Shown: positions 54,573-64,000 of the stretch, in pieces
Layout of the letters: each line of letters starts with the position of its first letter
Position numbering within the stretch: the stretch's first letter is position 1
Assembly: GCA_027483665.1 (NCBI GenBank)
Contig: JAIXUC010000025.1
Location: 1-64,000, forward strand
DNA length: 64,000 bases
Direction: 5' to 3'
Source: Comamonadaceae bacterium
GTDB lineage: Bacteria; Pseudomonadota; Gammaproteobacteria; Burkholderiales; Burkholderiaceae_C
The notes under the pieces: generated by a model
The model's input: the letters and a program-made list of their open reading frames with translations, nothing else
Told to the model about the DNA's origin: nothing
The model's database searches: none
Program-made: the position numbers and the translations under genes

Positions 54573-56480
54573 ATGCCCATCATCACGCTTCCAGACGGCT
54601 CACAGAGGAGCTTTCCAGAACCAGTCACCGTTGCCGCCGTGGCTGCCTCTATAGGCGCCGGCTTGGCCAAAGCTGCCTTGGGAGGGCGCTTGGGCGACCG
54701 CTTGGTTGACACCAGTTATGTCATTTCGGACGACAGCCCACTGGCCATCGTGACAACGAAAGACCAAGATGGGCTGGAGATGATTCGACACTCCACCGCC
54801 CACTTGCTGGCCTATGCAGTCAAAGACCTGTTCCCAGAAGCACAAGTGACCATCGGCCCCGTGATAGAGAACGGCTTTTTCTACGATTTTTCGTACAAGC
54901 GCCCATTTACACCCGACGATCTGGCTGCGATCGAGCGCCGCATGGTCGAGTTGGCCGCCAAGGACGAAAAAGTCGAGCGTCGTGTCCTTCCCCGCGACCA
55001 AGCAGTGGCGCACTTCAAAGCGCTAGGCGAGCACTACAAGGCTGAAATCATTGCCAGCATTCCGGCCAACGAAGACGTGAGCCTGTATCGCGAAGGCGCT
55101 TTCGAAGACCTTTGCCGCGGCCCGCACGTACCCAGCACCGGGCGGCTCAAGCACTTCAAATTGATGAAGCTGGCTGGGGCCTACTGGCGCGGTGACCATC
55201 GCAACGAGATGTTGCAGCGCATTTACGGAACAGCCTGGGGTTCGAAAGAAGACTTGCAGCAGTACCTCACCATGCTGGAGGAGGCCGAAAAACGGGACCA
55301 TCGCAAGCTAGGCCGAGAGTTGGACTTGTTTCACATGGAGGAGGCCGCGCCTGGTTTGGTCTTCTGGCACCCCAAGGGCTGGGCGGTTTGGCAGCAGGTG
55401 GAGCAGTACATGCGCGCGGTCTATCGCGACAACGGCTATCAAGAAGTCAAAGGCCCGCAAATTCTCGACAAAACCTTGTGGGAGAAAACCGGTCACTGGG
55501 ATAACTACCGCGACAACATGTTCACGACGGAGTCTGAGAAGCGCGAGTACGCCCTCAAGCCAATGAACTGTCCAGGCCATGTGCTGATTTTCAAGTCGCA
55601 CCTGCGCAGTTACCGTGACTTGCCCCTGCGTTACGGTGAATTCGGCCAGTGCCATCGCAACGAGCCCAGTGGCGCGTTGCACGGGATCATGCGCGTTCGC
55701 GGTTTCACACAGGATGACGGGCACATCTTCTGCACCGAGGACATGATCCTGGACGAATGCATCTCCTACACCACGCTGCTGCAAAAGGTCTACAAAGACT
55801 TTGGCTTCAACGAGATCATCTACAAGGTCGCCACGCGCCCAGAAAAGCGGGTTGGCTCGGATGAGCTGTGGGACAAGGCGGAATTTGCCGTGATGGAAGC
55901 TTTGAGCCGATCAGGGTGCGACTTCATCGTGGCCCCGGGTGATGGGGCTTTCTACGGTCCAAAAATCGAATACACGTTGAAAGATGCCATCGGTCGCCAG
56001 TGGCAGTGCGGGACCATGCAGGTGGACTTCAATACTGCCGAGCGCCTTGGCGCGGACTATGTGACCGAAACCAGCGGTCGCGCGCACCCGGTGATGTTGC
56101 ACAGAGCGATCGTGGGTAGTTTGGAGCGGTTCATTGGCATTCTGATTGAGCAGCACGCAGGTGCTTTGCCGGCATGGCTGGCCCCAACCCAAGTCGTGGT
56201 GTTGAACATCACGGATGTGCATGCCGATTACGCGAAAAGTGTGGCGAAATCACTGCAAGATCATGGGCTTAGGGTGCATTTAGACCTGAGAAACGAGAAA
56301 ATCACGTATAAAATTCGCGAGCATTCCATGCAAAAGCCGCCTTTCATAGTGGTCGTTGGTGACAAAGAAAAGGCGGCTGGTGCTGTGGCGGTGCGCGCCC
56401 GAGGCAACATTGACCTCGGTGTGATGGCTCTCGACGCATTCGTTCACCGTGTGCTTGAAGACATCGCCTCCAAAACCTGA
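54573..56480 (+). CDS. thrS: Threonyl-tRNA synthetase
   Basis: Class II synthetase of 635 residues charging tRNA-Thr. It has an N-terminal TGS domain, the editing domain with [11 protein letters not shown], the class II core ([21 protein letters not shown] with motif 2; [19 protein letters not shown] as motif 3) and a C-terminal anticodon-binding domain ([11 protein letters not shown]). Zinc ligands Cys and His in [10 protein letters not shown] are present. The start codon lies 19 bases after a terminator stem and lacks a good Shine-Dalgarno site. infC follows after 86 bases. Confidence 0.96.
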   Translation: MPIITLPDGSQRSFPEPVTVAAVAASIGAGLAKAALGGRLGDRLVDTSYVISDDSPLAIVTTKDQDGLEMIRHSTAHLLAYAVKDLFPEAQVTIGPVIENGFFYDFSYKRPFTPDDLAAIERRMVELAAKDEKVERRVLPRDQAVAHFKALGEHYKAEIIASIPANEDVSLYREGAFEDLCRGPHVPSTGRLKHFKLMKLAGAYWRGDHRNEMLQRIYGTAWGSKEDLQQYLTMLEEAEKRDHRKLGRELDLFHMEEAAPGLVFWHPKGWAVWQQVEQYMRAVYRDNGYQEVKGPQILDKTLWEKTGHWDNYRDNMFTTESEKREYALKPMNCPGHVLIFKSHLRSYRDLPLRYGEFGQCHRNEPSGALHGIMRVRGFTQDDGHIFCTEDMILDECISYTTLLQKVYKDFGFNEIIYKVATRPEKRVGSDELWDKAEFAVMEALSRSGCDFIVAPGDGAFYGPKIEYTLKDAIGRQWQCGTMQVDFNTAERLGADYVTETSGRAHPVMLHRAIVGSLERFIGILIEQHAGALPAWLAPTQVVVLNITDVHADYAKSVAKSLQDHGLRVHLDLRNEKITYKIREHSMQKPPFIVVVGDKEKAAGAVAVRARGNIDLGVMALDAFVHRVLEDIASKT

Positions 56481-56566
56481 GGTGTTCCCTCGACGTTGTT
56501 GGTTGTTGCTGCGCCTCCATGGCTTTGCCGCTGCGCAGCGGTTCCATTTTTGAGAGGGCTCTAGCC

Positions 56567-57169
56567 ATCGCTACTGAATTTCGCGACCGTCGCCAACGCG
56601 AGGAGCGCAAACACCGCCTGAACCGGGAAATCATGGCCCCGGAAGTTCGATTGACTGGCCCGGAGGGTGAGCCCATCGGTGTCGTGAGCCTCATGGAGGC
56701 CTTGCGAATGGCTGGCGATCTGGACGTTGATCTGGTCGAGGTGGTGCCCAACGCCGTGCCTCCTGTTTGCCGACTCATGGAGTACGGCAAATTCAAGTAC
56801 CAAGAGCAAAAGAAGGCGGCTGACGCGAAGTCCAAGCAAAAGATCATCGAGGTCAAGGAAATCAAGTTCCGCCCAGGCACTGACGATGGCGACTACCACA
56901 TCAAGATGCGCAACATTCGCCGTTTCTTGGATGAGGGCGACAAGTGCAAGATCACACTGAGGTTTCGCGGGCGGGAAATCACGCACCAAGAAATCGGAAT
57001 GGCCTTGCTGCAGCGGATTCGCGATGAACTGGCAGACCAAATCGTTGTCGAGCAGTTTCCCAAGCTGGAAGGCCGACAGATGATCATGATGATTGCCCCG
57101 GGCAGGAAGAAACCTGGTGGCGGTACGAAGGTTGCTGTTGAAGGTGCTGCGGCAAGTGCCACGGCATAG
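56567..57169 (+). CDS. infC: Translation initiation factor IF-3, with a probable ATC start codon
   Basis: IF-3 keeps ribosomal subunits apart and checks the start codon. The family N-terminus here is [20 protein letters not shown], and its first codon is ATC at 56567 with GAGAGGG six to ten bases upstream. InfC in many bacteria starts with AUU or AUC, because IF-3 represses its own mRNA by rejecting that codon. A conventional ATG at 56519 is in frame but would add 16 residues not typical of the family. From ATC the protein has 200 residues, with the central [17 protein letters not shown] block and the C-terminal domain ending in a basic tail. Confidence 0.9.
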   Translation: MATEFRDRRQREERKHRLNREIMAPEVRLTGPEGEPIGVVSLMEALRMAGDLDVDLVEVVPNAVPPVCRLMEYGKFKYQEQKKAADAKSKQKIIEVKEIKFRPGTDDGDYHIKMRNIRRFLDEGDKCKITLRFRGREITHQEIGMALLQRIRDELADQIVVEQFPKLEGRQMIMMIAPGRKKPGGGTKVAVEGAAASATA

Positions 57170-57184
57170 GAAAAGTCAGAACTT

Positions 57185-57281
57185 GGCGGCTGCACTTAAA
57201 AGGCAGCCGCCTCGATAAGAGTGCTTCATCGGAGCACTCTACAAGTGGCTCGGGGCCATCAAGTCTGCAGCGGTGCTGCAG
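57185..57281 (+). other. Three consecutive hairpins in the rpmI leader
   Basis: Stems of nine, eight and seven base pairs occur at 57185-57211 (GGCGGCTGC/GCAGCCGCC), 57218-57240 (AGAGTGCT/AGCACTCT) and 57265-57281 (CTGCAGC/GCTGCAG). None has a T-run. They fill most of the 145-base gap between infC and rpmI. A structured leader for L20 feedback is plausible but not shown. Confidence 0.55.
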
Positions 57282-57314
57282 CGCCTCACGAGCACAAATT
57301 AAGAGAGCAGTGAC

Positions 57315-57518
57315 ATGCCCAAAATGAAGACCAAAAGCGGCGCTAAAAAGCGTTTCCGCGTTCGCCCAGGTGGAACCGTCAAGCGCGGTCAGGCCTTCAA
57401 GCGCCACATCCTGACCAAAAAGACGACCAAGAACAAACGCCATCTGCGTGGCTCCGTGTCCGTCCATGAGACGAACATGGGGCACATGGCCCAGATGTTG
57501 CCGTTTGCCGGCCTGTAA
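57315..57518 (+). CDS. rpmI: 50S ribosomal protein L35
   Basis: A 67-residue basic protein, [20 protein letters not shown] to the end, with the standard L35 length. An AGAGAGC site precedes the ATG. It forms a pair with rplT, 36 bases downstream, in the conserved infC-rpmI-rplT order. Confidence 0.96.
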   Translation: MPKMKTKSGAKKRFRVRPGGTVKRGQAFKRHILTKKTTKNKRHLRGSVSVHETNMGHMAQMLPFAGL

Positions 57519-57554
57519 GCCAGCCCACCTTTCGACGAATCAGGAGAAAACAAC

Positions 57555-57914
57555 ATGCCTCGCGTCAAACGTGGTGTAACGGCTCGCGCCCGCCACAAAA
57601 AAATCATTGCCCTCGCCAAAGGTTTCCGCGGTCGCCGCGGCAACGTCTTCCGCATCGCTAAAGAAGCGGTGATGAAGGCGGGCCAGTACGCCTACCGTGA
57701 CCGTCGCGCTAAAAAGCGCGTTTTCCGCCAGCTCTGGATTGCCCGTATCAACGCCGCTGCTCGTGAATGTGGCCTCACCTACAGCCAATTCGCCAACGGG
57801 CTGAAGAAGGCTGCAATCGGGATAGATCGCAAGGTCTTGGCCGATATTGCCGTTCACGACAAGGCAGCTTTTGCCGGAATCGTGGCCCAAGTGAAAGCCA
57901 CGTTGTCGGCTTGA
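57555..57914 (+). CDS. rplT: 50S ribosomal protein L20
   Basis: A 119-residue protein needed early in 50S assembly, and in other bacteria the feedback repressor of the rpmI-rplT message. It begins [20 protein letters not shown] and has [20 protein letters not shown]. An AGGAGAA site precedes the ATG. pheS follows after 96 bases. Confidence 0.97.
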   Translation: MPRVKRGVTARARHKKIIALAKGFRGRRGNVFRIAKEAVMKAGQYAYRDRRAKKRVFRQLWIARINAAARECGLTYSQFANGLKKAAIGIDRKVLADIAVHDKAAFAGIVAQVKATLSA

Positions 57915-57925
57915 CAAAAACCCGC

Positions 57926-57987
57926 GGGTGCTCAGAGCACCCCAGCAACGGGTATCGGGGGCTAGGGCTTGGAAAGGCACTAGCCCC
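57926..57987 (+). other. Two hairpins in the rplT-pheS gap
   Basis: GGGTGCT/AGCACCC form a stem with a three-base loop at 57926-57942. GGGGCTAG/CTAGCCCC form a second stem with a 14-base loop at about 57958-57987. Neither has a clear T-run. No Phe-rich leader ORF is present, so E. coli-style pheST attenuation is not supported. Confidence 0.5.
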
Positions 57988-58010
57988 TTGTCATTGATCA
58001 AAGGGACTCC

Positions 58011-59048
58011 ATGGAAGATCTGGACCAGTTGGTGGCCCAAGCCCGGGCAAACTTTGCGCAGTCGGCAACGCCCGCAGACCTGGAAGACGCCAAGGCGGTT
58101 TTTTTGGGCAAGTCGGGGCGTCTGACCGCCTTGATGAAGGGGTTGGGCTCGCTGAGCGCGGACGAGAAAAAAACCCATGGGGCCGCGATCAACTTGGCCA
58201 AGCAAGCTGTCGAGGAGGCGCTGCAACTCAGACGCCAGGCTTTGGCAGACGCCGAACTGGAGCGGCAGTTGCGCTCCGAAGCGATCGACGTGAGCTTGCC
58301 AGGCCGACAACACTCTCCGGGTGGATTGCACCCGGTGTCCATGACGCTTGAGCGCATTGAGGCTATTTTTGGGTCCATGGGGTTCGAAGTGGCCGATGGC
58401 CCGGAGATTGAAACCGACTGGTTCAACTTCACCGCCCTCAACACCCCAGCGGACCATCCGGCGCGCTCCATGCACGACACCTTTTATGTCGAGGGGGGTC
58501 ATTTGCTGCGCACCCACACCAGCCCGATGCAAATTCGCCACGCGGTGCAGCACGTCAAGCGACATCGCGCCAACATCGATGCGGGGCGAGGCATGCCAGA
58601 GATCCGTGTCATTGCGCCGGGGCGGACCTACCGGGTCGACAGCGACGCCACGCATTCGCCCATGTTCCACCAATGCGAAGGGCTCTGGATTGGCGAGAAC
58701 GTCAGCTTCAAAGACCTGAAGGTCGTGTTCACAGACTTCTGCCGCAGCTTCTTCGAGTCAGGCGACTTGGTGCTGCGCTTTCGGCCCAGCTTTTTCCCCT
58801 TCACCGAACCCAGCGCAGAGATCGACATTCAGTTCGCGAGTGGCCCGCTGGCCGGACGCTGGCTGGAGGTTGCGGGCTCTGGCCAGGTGCACCCGAATGT
58901 GGTGCGCAACATGGGTCTGGACCCCGAGCGATACATCGGTTTTGCTTTTGGCATGGGCCCAGACCGCTTGACCATGCTGCGTTACGGGGTCAACGATCTG
59001 CGTCTGTTCTTTGATGGCGACATCCGCTTCCTTGCCCAGTTCCGCTGA
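58011..59048 (+). CDS. pheS: Phenylalanyl-tRNA synthetase alpha subunit
   Basis: Catalytic class II subunit of 345 residues, acting as an alpha2-beta2 tetramer. An N-terminal coiled coil (about 1-90) for tRNA contact precedes the core with [21 protein letters not shown] (motif 2) and [17 protein letters not shown] (motif 3). The start [15 protein letters not shown] is at 58011. pheT follows after 24 bases. Confidence 0.96.
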   Translation: MEDLDQLVAQARANFAQSATPADLEDAKAVFLGKSGRLTALMKGLGSLSADEKKTHGAAINLAKQAVEEALQLRRQALADAELERQLRSEAIDVSLPGRQHSPGGLHPVSMTLERIEAIFGSMGFEVADGPEIETDWFNFTALNTPADHPARSMHDTFYVEGGHLLRTHTSPMQIRHAVQHVKRHRANIDAGRGMPEIRVIAPGRTYRVDSDATHSPMFHQCEGLWIGENVSFKDLKVVFTDFCRSFFESGDLVLRFRPSFFPFTEPSAEIDIQFASGPLAGRWLEVAGSGQVHPNVVRNMGLDPERYIGFAFGMGPDRLTMLRYGVNDLRLFFDGDIRFLAQFR

Positions 59049-59072
59049 AGCCAGAAGACATCCACCCACACC

Positions 59073-61526
59073 ATGCAACTTCCGATTTCTTGGCTCAAGA
59101 GCTTTTGCAATCCCTCGCTGGACGCCCAACAGTTGGCCGACGTGCTGACCATGGGCGGCCTGGAGGTCGAGGACAGTAAGCCGGCTGCCCCTGCCTTTTC
59201 CAAGGTGGTGGTCGGCCAGATTCTGGAGGCCGCTCCCCATCCCGACGCAGACCGACTGCGCGTTTGCCAAGTCGATGTGGGCAGTGCATCAGCCGATGCC
59301 CAACCTCTGAGCATCGTGTGCGGCGCGCCCAACGCCCGCGCTGGCATCAAAGTGCCGGTGGCGTTGGTGGGAGCCGAACTGCCCGCTGGCGCGGACGGAC
59401 AACCATTCCTGATCAAGCTCAGCCGGCTGCGCGGCGTGGCCAGCGAGGGCATGTTGTGCTCGGCGCGTGAGCTGCATTTGTCTGATGACCATGGTGGCTT
59501 GTTGGAGCTCGACGCATCGGCGCCTGTGGGCCTTGACCTGCGCGCGGCGCTTGACCTCGATGACACCCTCATCACCCTCAAGCTCACACCCAACCTGGCC
59601 CATGCCTTGAGCGTGTATGGCGTGGCCCGAGAGCTGTCTGCACTGACTGGTGCCGCTTTGCGCAAGCCGACGTTCCCACCAGTGCCTGTGACCATTACAG
59701 ACCGCTTGCCGGTTCGGATGAGTGCACCCGACTTGTGCGGTCGTTTCAGCGGGCGTGTGATCCGTGGCGTCAACCCTCGAGCTGCCACGCCTTCCTGGAT
59801 GGTCGACCGGCTGGCGCGCTGTGGCCAGCGCAGTGTCAGCGCCTTGGTGGATGTATCGAACTACGTCATGTTCGAGTTGGGCAGGCCCTCGCACGTGTTC
59901 GACCTCGACAAGATCCAAGGTGGCTTGGAGGTACGCTGGGCTCGCGACGGCGAAACCCTGCGCTTGCTCAATGGGCAGACGGTATCGCTTGACCCATCGG
60001 TGGGCGTCATTGCCGACGCGCAGCAGGTCGAGTCCCTGGCGGGCATCATGGGTGGCGACTCGACCGCGGTAGGTGACGAGACCCGCAACATCTACCTGGA
60101 AGCAGCCTTCTGGTGGCCCCAGGCAGTCGCTGGTCGATCCAGGCGCTTTAACTTTTCGACAGACGCAGGCCACCGGTTTGAGCGCGGGGTCGACCCCGCG
60201 AGCACGCTGGAGCACATCGAACACATCACGCGCCTCATTCTGGACATTTGTGGTGGGGAGGCGGGGCCAGTCGACGACCACCAAGTCAACATGCCCGTGA
60301 GCCCGGTAGTCAGGCTTCGGGTGGCGCGGGCATCGAAGGTGCTGGGCATGCCGCTCACCATGGCGCAATGCATGAACGCCATGCAGCGCCTCGGCCTGCA
60401 AACGCGCGAAGTGGACGACGCGGACGATGCGGACGACGCGAGTGGCCGCGCCGGTGACGGCGGCGTGTTGGAAGTGCAGGCGCCCAGCCACCGCTTCGAT
60501 CTTCAAATTGAAGAAGACCTCATCGAAGAGGTCGCACGCATGGTGGGCTTTGAACAGCTGCCCCAAACCCCGCCGCTCGGACCGATCAGGCCTCGGGTGG
60601 ACCCAGAGTCGAATCGGGGGCCCTTCGCGGTTCGCCGTCAACTTGCCCAGCTTGGGTACCAGGAAACCATCAACTTCAGTTTTGTGGAAGAGCGGTGGGA
60701 GCGTGACCTGGCTGGTAACCAACAAGCGGTGCGCCTGCTCAACCCCATTGCCAGCCCCTTGAGCGTGATGCGCTCCAGTCTGCTGGGTTCCTTGCTGGCG
60801 GTGGTGCGGGGTAATTTGGCGCGCAAGGCCAGCCGCGTGCGGGTGTTTGAGCTGGGCCGGGTGTTTCTGCGCGATGCCTCGGTGCCCGACAGCGACACCA
60901 CGGTCGCCGGACTCGACCAACCCATGCGCGTGGCGGGCATGGTTTATGGCCCTGCCCACCCCCTTCAGTGGGGGCAGGGCGATGGCCCCGCCGATTTCTT
61001 TGATATCAAGGGCGATGTCGAGTCGCTGTTGGTGCCGCGCACAGCGGTGTTTCAGGCCGCCGCGCACCCCGCCATGCACCCTGGGCGCTGCGCCCAAGTG
61101 GTCGTCGACGGTCAAGTGATTGGCCATGTTGGAGAGTTGCACCCCCGTTGGCGCCAAACCTACGAACTGCCCCGAGCGCCTTTGATGTTCGAGCTGTCGC
61201 TAGACGCGTTGCTGCACCGTCCGCTGCCCAAGGCCCAGGCGCTTGATCGCTTCCAAGCCGTGGAAAGGGACCTGGCGCTGATCGTCGCAGACGCTGTAAC
61301 CCACGATCAGCTGCTGTCAGCCATACACGCAGCGCCTACGCAAGGCTTGCTGCGTTGCGCTGTGTTGTTTGACGTCTACCGCTTGGAGTCGGGCGAGAAA
61401 AGCCTGGCCGTGCGTTTGACACTCAACAGCGGCCAAGCCACACTGACCGAGCGGGAGATTGAGGAGGCGGTGTCCGCGGTCGTGGGGCAAGTTGCGTCCG
61501 CCATCGGAGGGCGCCTTCGCGCCTGA
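59073..61526 (+). CDS. pheT: Phenylalanyl-tRNA synthetase beta subunit
   Basis: An 817-residue structural and editing subunit. It has the N-terminal EMAP-like tRNA-binding domain ([20 protein letters not shown]), B3/B4 editing region, B5, the catalytic-like domain and the C-terminal anticodon-binding FDX-ACB domain ([18 protein letters not shown]). A short Asp-rich run, [12 protein letters not shown], from a near-perfect 9-base DNA repeat at about 60415-60440, interrupts the middle and looks like a local expansion in a loop. The start [14 protein letters not shown] is standard. Confidence 0.96.
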   Translation: MQLPISWLKSFCNPSLDAQQLADVLTMGGLEVEDSKPAAPAFSKVVVGQILEAAPHPDADRLRVCQVDVGSASADAQPLSIVCGAPNARAGIKVPVALVGAELPAGADGQPFLIKLSRLRGVASEGMLCSARELHLSDDHGGLLELDASAPVGLDLRAALDLDDTLITLKLTPNLAHALSVYGVARELSALTGAALRKPTFPPVPVTITDRLPVRMSAPDLCGRFSGRVIRGVNPRAATPSWMVDRLARCGQRSVSALVDVSNYVMFELGRPSHVFDLDKIQGGLEVRWARDGETLRLLNGQTVSLDPSVGVIADAQQVESLAGIMGGDSTAVGDETRNIYLEAAFWWPQAVAGRSRRFNFSTDAGHRFERGVDPASTLEHIEHITRLILDICGGEAGPVDDHQVNMPVSPVVRLRVARASKVLGMPLTMAQCMNAMQRLGLQTREVDDADDADDASGRAGDGGVLEVQAPSHRFDLQIEEDLIEEVARMVGFEQLPQTPPLGPIRPRVDPESNRGPFAVRRQLAQLGYQETINFSFVEERWERDLAGNQQAVRLLNPIASPLSVMRSSLLGSLLAVVRGNLARKASRVRVFELGRVFLRDASVPDSDTTVAGLDQPMRVAGMVYGPAHPLQWGQGDGPADFFDIKGDVESLLVPRTAVFQAAAHPAMHPGRCAQVVVDGQVIGHVGELHPRWRQTYELPRAPLMFELSLDALLHRPLPKAQALDRFQAVERDLALIVADAVTHDQLLSAIHAAPTQGLLRCAVLFDVYRLESGEKSLAVRLTLNSGQATLTEREIEEAVSAVVGQVASAIGGRLRA

Positions 61527-61560
61527 GCTCAACCGCACGTTCACCCCGAGAGGCATCGCG

Positions 61561-61926
61561 ATGGAAATCTCAGTAGAAAGCCTAGAGACACCGGCGCTCA
61601 CCAAGGCCCACTTGGCAGAGTTGTTGTTCGATCAAATAGGTCTGAACAAGCGCGAGTCCAAAGACATGATCGACGCTTTTTTCGACCTGGTCGCCGACCG
61701 GTTGGTCGACGGCACCGATGTGAAGATTTCGGGCTTCGGCAATTTCCAGATTCGCACCAAGGCTCCCCGACCGGGCCGCAACCCCCGCACTGGCGAGCCC
61801 ATCCCCATCGAAGCTCGCAGGGTGGTGACCTTTCACGCCAGCCATAAGCTCAAAGAGCAGATTCAAGGCGAGGTGGATGCCTCATCGGGAACCGCCAATT
61901 TGTTAGTGAACGCTCTCAAGCGTTGA
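61561..61926 (+). CDS. ihfA: Integration host factor alpha subunit
   Basis: A 121-residue DNA-bending nucleoid protein working as a dimer with IhfB. The core [20 protein letters not shown] and the beta arm [20 protein letters not shown] with the intercalating proline are present. The chosen ATG follows GAGAGG; it adds a short N-terminal tail ([12 protein letters not shown]) to the usual fold. It is placed after pheT as in most proteobacteria. Confidence 0.95.
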   Translation: MEISVESLETPALTKAHLAELLFDQIGLNKRESKDMIDAFFDLVADRLVDGTDVKISGFGNFQIRTKAPRPGRNPRTGEPIPIEARRVVTFHASHKLKEQIQGEVDASSGTANLLVNALKR

Positions 61927-62058
61927 GTTTCTGGGCTCTGGCCGGTAGCTAGCTGCTGCGGCCGTGTGGGTGTTTGTAGAACGACTGCCGAAACCGCTTG
62001 GCAGTGCTGCAAGGCTTAGAGTAACCTCACAGCTTTCTTCTGCACGCCCTTGATTTCA

Positions 62059-62499
62059 ATGGAGAAAGCTCTCCCGTCCATTCCCGCCAAGCGCTACTTC
62101 ACCATTGGTGAGGTCAGCGAGCTTTGCGGAGTCAAGCCGCACGTGTTGCGCTATTGGGAGCAAGAGTTCACCCAGTTACGGCCCATGAAGCGGCGTGGCA
62201 ACCGGCGGTATTACCAGCACCACGAGGTGCTCATGATCAGGCGTATTCGCGACCTGCTCTACGACCAGGGCTTCACCATCAGTGGCGCGCGCAACAAACT
62301 CCAGGAATTGGTGCAGGGCGAGCGTGACCGCCGAAAAGCGGGTGAAGTGTTGTTGGATGGCGTCGAGGTGATTGACCTCGAAGACCCAGAGGATGAAGCG
62401 CTCGAGCCTGCCCTGCTCCCTGATGGAAGCAGCCCTGGCTTGGCTGCCATTAGACAAGAGCTCTTTGAAATTCGGGCGTTGCTCGGCGCAGTGGGTTGA
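62059..62499 (+). CDS. MerR-family transcriptional regulator
   Basis: A 146-residue regulator of the small MerR class that follows ihfA in many beta- and gammaproteobacteria. The winged helix is RYFTIGEVSELCGVKPHVLRY, then WEQEFTQLRPMKRRGNRRYY, followed by a short coiled coil and an acidic tail. No metal-binding cysteines are visible, so the signal is unknown. The ATG at 62059 was preferred; a TTG three codons upstream is in frame. Confidence 0.9.
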   Translation: MEKALPSIPAKRYFTIGEVSELCGVKPHVLRYWEQEFTQLRPMKRRGNRRYYQHHEVLMIRRIRDLLYDQGFTISGARNKLQELVQGERDRRKAGEVLLDGVEVIDLEDPEDEALEPALLPDGSSPGLAAIRQELFEIRALLGAVG

Positions 62500-62573
62500 A
62501 GGTCTGAGGGGCCACCGCGGGGCCGCTGTGCAGGCTCAAGTCTTCAATGAAAATCGGTCGCAACTGCCCTGTC

Positions 62574-62579
62574 TATAAT
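62574..62579 (+). promoter_or_regulatory. -10 element of the tRNA-Pro gene
   Basis: A perfect TATAAT hexamer ends ten bases before the tRNA. No good -35 hexamer is seen at 16-18 bases upstream. Confidence 0.65.
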
Positions 62580-62588
62580 TTGGTGCTT

Positions 62589-62665
62589 CGGCGTGTGGCG
62601 CAGCCTGGTAGCGCACTTGCATGGGGTGCAAGGGGTCGAAGGTTCGAATCCTTTCACGCCGACCA
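62589..62665 (+). tRNA. tRNA-Pro (anticodon GGG)
   Basis: A 77-base cloverleaf: acceptor CGGCGTG pairs with CACGCCG, the D arm holds GCGC with CCTGGTA, the anticodon stem CTTGC/GCAAG encloses the loop ATGGGGT (anticodon GGG), and the T arm has GGTTCGAATCC. The CCA end is encoded. A TATAAT lies ten bases upstream and a terminator follows. The position after ihfA and merR is the usual one. Confidence 0.95.
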
Positions 62666-62673
62666 ATGTATAG

Positions 62674-62706
62674 AGGGCCTGTGAAATCACAGGCCCTTTG
62701 TCTTTT
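62674..62706 (+). terminator. Terminator after tRNA-Pro
   Basis: AGGGCCTGTG pairs with CACAGGCCCT around AAAT and is followed by TTTGTCTTTT. It also abuts the stop of the convergent MFS gene. Confidence 0.88.
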
Positions 62707-63981
62707 CTAAAGCGCTTTTGGTTGGGCTCGAATGCACATCAGGGCGAGGACGGCTGACAGGGCCAGTGCCGACGTCAGCCATAACGCGCCGGTTCCCCAT
62801 TGGGTCATGCACCAGCCGAAGCTCAGCGGCGCAGCGGCTTGTGCCAAGCGCGATGGAGCCATGATCCAACCCTGGCGATGCCCGTAGCCAGCTGGGCCAA
62901 ACAGCACCAAAGGCAGGGTGCCTTTGGCTATGGTGAGGATCCCATTGCCCGCACCGTGCAGCAAAGCCAGCGCACTGGCAGCCGGGGCACCTATTGCAGC
63001 AAAAGCCAAAGCCCCCAAGGGGTGCGCCAAGGCGGCTGCACGCGCTGACCACAGCGGGTGAATGCGGCGCAGCAGCCCGAACTCGAGCAAACGCCCTGCG
63101 ACTTGCGCCGGGCCGATCAGCGCGCCTGCGCCTACTGCTGCAGCCAGTCCGACACCTGCACCCATCAACAACTGAGGAAAGTGCGTGGCCATCGCCGTGC
63201 TGGTGTACCAGGTCGCGGCGAACACCCAGGCCAGCAACCAAGCGCTTTTTCGCGAGGCCGCGCTGGGGGTTGCAGCAGAGGCGCTGGGATGGTCATCCCG
63301 GTCACTTGCCCCGGTGGCGTCATCCTGGTGTTGTGGATGCAACAGGTTGGAGGTCTGCGCATCGGATGGTGTGCCGGCATGCGATGGCCGCTTTGCAGCA
63401 GCTCGCGGTGCGCGCGGCACCATGGCGCTCAAAGGCAAGCCGACCAGCAAGTGCAGGGCGGCCCAGCCCATGCAGGCCTCCCGCCAGCCCCATTGATTGA
63501 CCATCCAAGCCGACAGCGGCCAGCCCACGGTGCTGGCAAAGCCGGCCAGCAGGGTGATGCCCGTGATCGGGTTACGCGCCGCCGGGCCCAGCAAGCGCAC
63601 CAAAGAGGCAAAGGCCGATTCATACAGACCCGTGCCCATGCCCAGTCCCAGCAGCAGCCAGCCCAACCACAGCACCGCTCGGCCGGGCGCTTGTGCCAGC
63701 ACCAGCAGAGCCAGGGCGAACACCAGGTGCGAGCCCAGCAGCAAGCCACGACCGCCGCGCCGGTCGATCCACTGCCCAGCCCAGGGCCCCACCGCCGCAG
63801 ACACTACCAGCGCTGCGGAGAAAGCGGCGAACACCTCGGTCACGTGCAGCCCCAAACTCTGGGCCATGGGCGCGGCCACGATGGCGCACAAGTAGTAGCT
63901 GGAAGCCCAGGACAGTGTCTGGGCTGTGCCGAGCTGCAGCACAAGCGGCCAGTGGCGGCCGGGCTGCAGCACCTGCTTCAT
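62707..63981 (-). CDS. MFS transporter
   Basis: A 424-residue major-facilitator permease with about 12 hydrophobic helices. The loop signature GQWIDRRGGRGLLLGS lies between helices 2 and 3, and a hydrophilic central loop of about 45 residues with His, Asp and Ser (near residues 190-240) splits the halves. Substrate cannot be inferred. It starts with MKQVLQPGRHWPLVLQLGTA at 63981, 19 bases from the window edge, so any promoter lies outside. Confidence 0.85.
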   Translation of the reverse strand: MKQVLQPGRHWPLVLQLGTAQTLSWASSYYLCAIVAAPMAQSLGLHVTEVFAAFSAALVVSAAVGPWAGQWIDRRGGRGLLLGSHLVFALALLVLAQAPGRAVLWLGWLLLGLGMGTGLYESAFASLVRLLGPAARNPITGITLLAGFASTVGWPLSAWMVNQWGWREACMGWAALHLLVGLPLSAMVPRAPRAAAKRPSHAGTPSDAQTSNLLHPQHQDDATGASDRDDHPSASAATPSAASRKSAWLLAWVFAATWYTSTAMATHFPQLLMGAGVGLAAAVGAGALIGPAQVAGRLLEFGLLRRIHPLWSARAAALAHPLGALAFAAIGAPAASALALLHGAGNGILTIAKGTLPLVLFGPAGYGHRQGWIMAPSRLAQAAAPLSFGWCMTQWGTGALWLTSALALSAVLALMCIRAQPKAL

Positions 63982-64000
63982 CGCCAGGCGTTCGCGGCAG

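Noticed and set aside
57915-58010. E. coli-type Phe leader peptide attenuation before pheS
   Set aside because: The gap has no ATG-started mini-ORF with Phe codons, and its stems lack a T-run.
59289-61157. A 622-codon minus-strand frame within pheT
   Set aside because: pheT is complete and conserved on the plus strand; the opposite frame is His/Arg-rich and without recognisable domains.
1-64000. Mobile elements, CRISPR arrays, phage or defence systems
   Set aside because: No transposase, integrase, regularly spaced repeat array, restriction, toxin-antitoxin or phage structural gene was recognised. The PIN domain at 16-18 kb belongs to a PhoH fusion, not a toxin pair.

Overview
This 64 kb window looks like chromosome from a betaproteobacterium of the order Burkholderiales, most probably family Comamonadaceae. 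That placement rests on gene content and order, not on a database search. It contains a thrS-infC-rpmI-rplT-pheS-pheT-ihfA-merR-tRNA-Pro block, an rpsF-priB-rpsR-rplI-dnaB block, a hom-thrC-moeA-moaD-moaE run and a ppsR/ppsA divergent pair. Base composition is moderately GC-rich and even. I saw no rRNA, CRISPR array, integrase, transposase or phage gene.

Layout. 0-0.6 kb: start of a TonB-like gene leaving the left edge. 0.7-2.3 kb: a photolyase. 2.4-5.8 kb: PEP synthase (ppsA) and its divergent kinase/phosphorylase regulator (ppsR). 5.9-9.0 kb: ribosomal proteins S6, S18 and L9 with PriB, then DnaB helicase. 9.0-16.3 kb: an envelope-lipid flavoured cluster (phosphatidylserine decarboxylase, class III aminotransferase with a hydrophobic N-terminus, Mpo1/DUF962-like membrane protein, GT4 glycosyltransferase, LplT, UDP-glucose dehydrogenase). 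16.4-19.4 kb: PIN-PhoH ATPase, Bcp peroxiredoxin, Mth938-like protein. 19.6-25.7 kb: alanine and threonine synthesis (alaA, hom, thrC) running directly into molybdopterin genes (moeA, moaD, moaE). 25.8-36.4 kb: clpB behind an apparent sigma-32 promoter, an MFS permease, a DUF1631 protein, a ThDP enzyme, a histone-tail/SWIB protein, an RraA-family protein and a DMT exporter.

36.6-52.6 kb is a polyamine uptake and catabolism locus of thirteen genes. It holds a ureohydrolase, PuuB, a divergent MocR-type regulator, PuuD, PuuA, a SpuC-like putrescine aminotransferase, a PotFGHI-type ABC importer, PuuC-like aldehyde dehydrogenase, GabT and a second, GlnT-like glutamine synthetase homologue. Together these could import putrescine, take it to GABA by both the gamma-glutamylated and the direct transamination routes, and feed succinate semialdehyde to central metabolism. 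53.0-54.3 kb is isocitrate lyase behind two near-identical palindromes. 54.4-62.7 kb is the translation block, in which thrS is preceded by a Thr-containing mini-ORF and a terminator only 19 bases before its start codon, and infC appears to use a rare ATC start. The window ends in a reverse-strand MFS gene.

Most of the window is conserved housekeeping sequence. The least explained parts are the 9-16 kb lipid-type cluster with its repeated TGTGACAG-type sites, the thrS leader, and the paired palindromes before aceA.
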